Shown here one piece after another: positions 6,166 to 6,939 of a stretch of DNA of 6,939 nt. The first letter of the stretch is position 1. The number at the start of each line of letters is the position of its first letter. Source of the stretch: JAWOHX01 sp046484975. Lineage in GTDB: Bacteria; Bacillota; Clostridia; DUPQ01. A program made the position numbers and the translations under genes. The notes beneath the pieces are model-generated. The model did not search any database. It was given only the letters and a program-made list of their open reading frames with translations, and was not told where the DNA came from. The stretch is taken from the NCBI GenBank assembly GCA_046484975.1, contig JAWOHX010000140.1, forward strand, positions 1 to 6,939. Direction: 5' to 3'.

Positions 6166-6701
6166 TCCTTGATTCGGTCAAGGATTCTTTTCATGTTGAG
6201 CCCCAGTATGTTTCTCTTTTCCAGGTCTGTGATTTTTGCATATGCCACAGGGCCGAAACCAAAGGAAGGATCCAGGGCCACGAAATCCGATCCGTAAACG
6301 ATTTTTTCTGAGCCGATGATTCGCACATGCTCCTCAATCCGACGGTATCCCAACTGGGCGCAGGTATTGATGTAAAGGTTATCGTATTTCCGGACCAGAT
6401 GGTCATATTCATTCAATGAATGCCCTTCAATGAAAACGATGTCAGGAAAAGCCCTGAGCAGGGATTCCAGCTTCTCTGCAGGGCCGAAATAGTGGTGGAG
6501 GCAGATGGCCTTTCTCCGGTTGAGATGCTGGAAGACAGGGATGAGTGCTTCATCATCCATCTCATACTTCTGCCGGTATACATGGAGCTTGATTCCCAGC
6601 TTCAGGTTGTTATCCTCTCCCCGGATCAGTTCATCCAACAGGCTGTCCTTGTAATTCATGTTCAATGTGACATACCCTTTGAATTTGTCGGGGAAGCCGT
6701 T
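6162..6701 (-). CDS. Amidohydrolase family (amidohydrolase-2 type) protein, N-terminus missing
   Basis: About 180 C-terminal residues of a metal-dependent TIM-barrel hydrolase. Typical elements run in order: FPDKFKGYVTLNM, KLGIKLHVY, AICLHHYFG (barrel-strand His), FIEGHSL (the usual ILAHLG strand with its His), NLYINTCAQLG, EKIVYGSDF (the invariant metal-linked Asp) and NILGLNMKRIL at the end. The C-terminus is complete; its TAA stop (6164-6162) overlaps the TAG of the radical SAM gene. The N-terminal third, which should carry the HxH metal motif, is absent: the frame continues upstream into an unrelated translin-like segment. The frame reads open across the join, so software would call one protein running off the window. 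Either the true gene is broken here by an assembly join or it has recombined. Substrate and pathway are unknown; the convergent position gives no operon partner. Confidence 0.72.
   Translation of the reverse strand, partial: NGFPDKFKGYVTLNMNYKDSLLDELIRGEDNNLKLGIKLHVYRQKYEMDDEALIPVFQHLNRRKAICLHHYFGPAEKLESLLRAFPDIVFIEGHSLNEYDHLVRKYDNLYINTCAQLGYRRIEEHVRIIGSEKIVYGSDFVALDPSFGFGPVAYAKITDLEKRNILGLNMKRILDRIKD
6166..6191 (+). terminator. Intrinsic terminator of the AmmeMemoRadiSam operon, inside the opposing gene
   Basis: TCCTTGA (6166-6172) pairs perfectly with TCAAGGA (6178-6184) around TTCGG, followed by TTCTTTT (6185-6191). It begins on the very next base after the radical SAM stop codon and is built from the last codons (RILDRIKD) of the convergent minus-strand gene. 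In the minus direction no U-tract follows the hairpin, so it would act only on the plus-strand operon. Confidence 0.75.
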
Positions 6702-6716
6702 GACCGTCGGCAAGGG
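6693..6716. other. Probable chimeric junction (assembly or recombination breakpoint)
   Basis: In this interval the minus-strand frame switches from translin-like (ending YALVRDLPLPT) to amidohydrolase-like (starting at FPDKFKGYV). Counted by hand, GC is 47% in 6541-6660 and about 60-72% per line in 6721-6939, so family and composition change together. Where exactly V-N-G belongs is unclear, which is expected if a short shared sequence allowed the join. Confidence 0.65.
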
Positions 6717-6939
6717 AAGATCGCGCACCAGGGCGTAGCTGATTTCGGCTTCGACATATTCCTTGAGCGCGTCCTGGGTGTAGCCGGCGTGAAATAGGGC
6801 GGGATAGGCTTCGACCCCGGCCGTCAAACTGGCGGCGGCTGTTTTGGCTTCGTGCAGCAGGGCTTCGGCCGTTTCCCACTCTTCGCGGTGAACGGCGCGA
6901 ATGGCGCGGGCGCAAACGCTCACCAAAGCCCGCGACCGC
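6702..6939 (-). CDS. Translin-family protein fragment, different origin from the rest of the window
   Basis: This GC-rich (~65%) segment is open to the right edge; the TTG at 6926 is an arbitrary start, since the frame continues upstream as ...RSRAL. The protein reads ALVSVCARAIRAVHREEWE, then AEALLHEA, then AYPALFHAGYTQDALKEYVEAEISYALVRDLPLPT. From memory this closely resembles translin-family proteins (predicted RNA-binding, COG2178-like) common in Chloroflexota, in which helix-rich segments of exactly this pattern (GYTQDALKEY.EA...YAL) precede a conserved continuation near LGV...YLNG that is missing here. Those bacterial members have no firmly established role. The fragment is cut at the junction and by the window end. 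The family call rests on recalled sequence patterns, not a search. Confidence 0.6.

Noticed and set aside
6420..6797. Open 125-residue plus-strand frame under the minus-strand gene
   Set aside because: It is antisense to the amidohydrolase/translin frame, crosses the junction, has no ribosome binding site and resembles no family; a shadow frame.
6162..6939. Genuine new translin-amidohydrolase domain fusion
   Set aside because: Both domains are cut mid-fold at the join and GC changes at the same point, so a breakpoint is a better explanation than a designed fusion.
1..6939. CRISPR array, tRNA, rRNA or insertion sequence
   Set aside because: No repeat-spacer pattern, no cloverleaf-like segment, no transposase frame and no terminal inverted repeats were seen on either strand.

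Overview
The window looks like a piece of a Bacillota (Clostridia-like) chromosome, probably from a metagenome. The main evidence is strong AGGAGG-type ribosome binding sites, intrinsic hairpin/T-tract terminators, about 47-50% GC by eye, and a set of anaerobe genes: a B12-dependent ribonucleotide reductase, a corrinoid-type methyltransferase relative and radical SAM chemistry. No species can be named from the sequence alone. Both ends cut through genes.

Layout: (1) bases 3-1382, the C-terminal part of the adenosylcobalamin-dependent ribonucleotide reductase NrdJ; (2) an AT-rich gap with an extended -10 promoter inside a 10-bp tandem repeat, then an unrecognised 111-residue protein closed by a clear terminator (1876-1920); (3) a uroporphyrinogen decarboxylase-like (MtaA/CmuA-type) protein, with a possible promoter emerging from the terminator T-tract; (4) a Gfo/Idh/MocA-type oxidoreductase; (5) after a U-poor perfect hairpin, a two-gene AmmeMemoRadiSam operon, made of a LigB-like extradiol dioxygenase/Memo domain fused to an AMMECR1 domain, then its partner radical SAM enzyme, which ends in a compact intrinsic terminator; (6) a convergent minus-strand reading frame whose stop codon overlaps the radical SAM stop.

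Two points stand out. The AmmeMemoRadiSam pair is a widely conserved system with, to my knowledge, no settled biochemical function; here it is reduced to two genes by domain fusion. Second, the minus-strand frame at the right end is a chimera. Its C-terminal 180 codons are an amidohydrolase-2-type TIM barrel lacking the N-terminal third, while its N-terminal ~75 codons look like a translin-family protein of the kind found in Chloroflexota. GC rises from about 47% to about 65% at the join (about 6693-6716). An assembly or recombination breakpoint is the likeliest explanation, so the last ~230 bases should not be assumed to belong to the same organism.

The methyltransferase-like protein, the oxidoreductase and the amidohydrolase are the kind of genes seen in catabolic clusters for small organic substrates. 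No substrate can be deduced, and each of the first two may have its own promoter.
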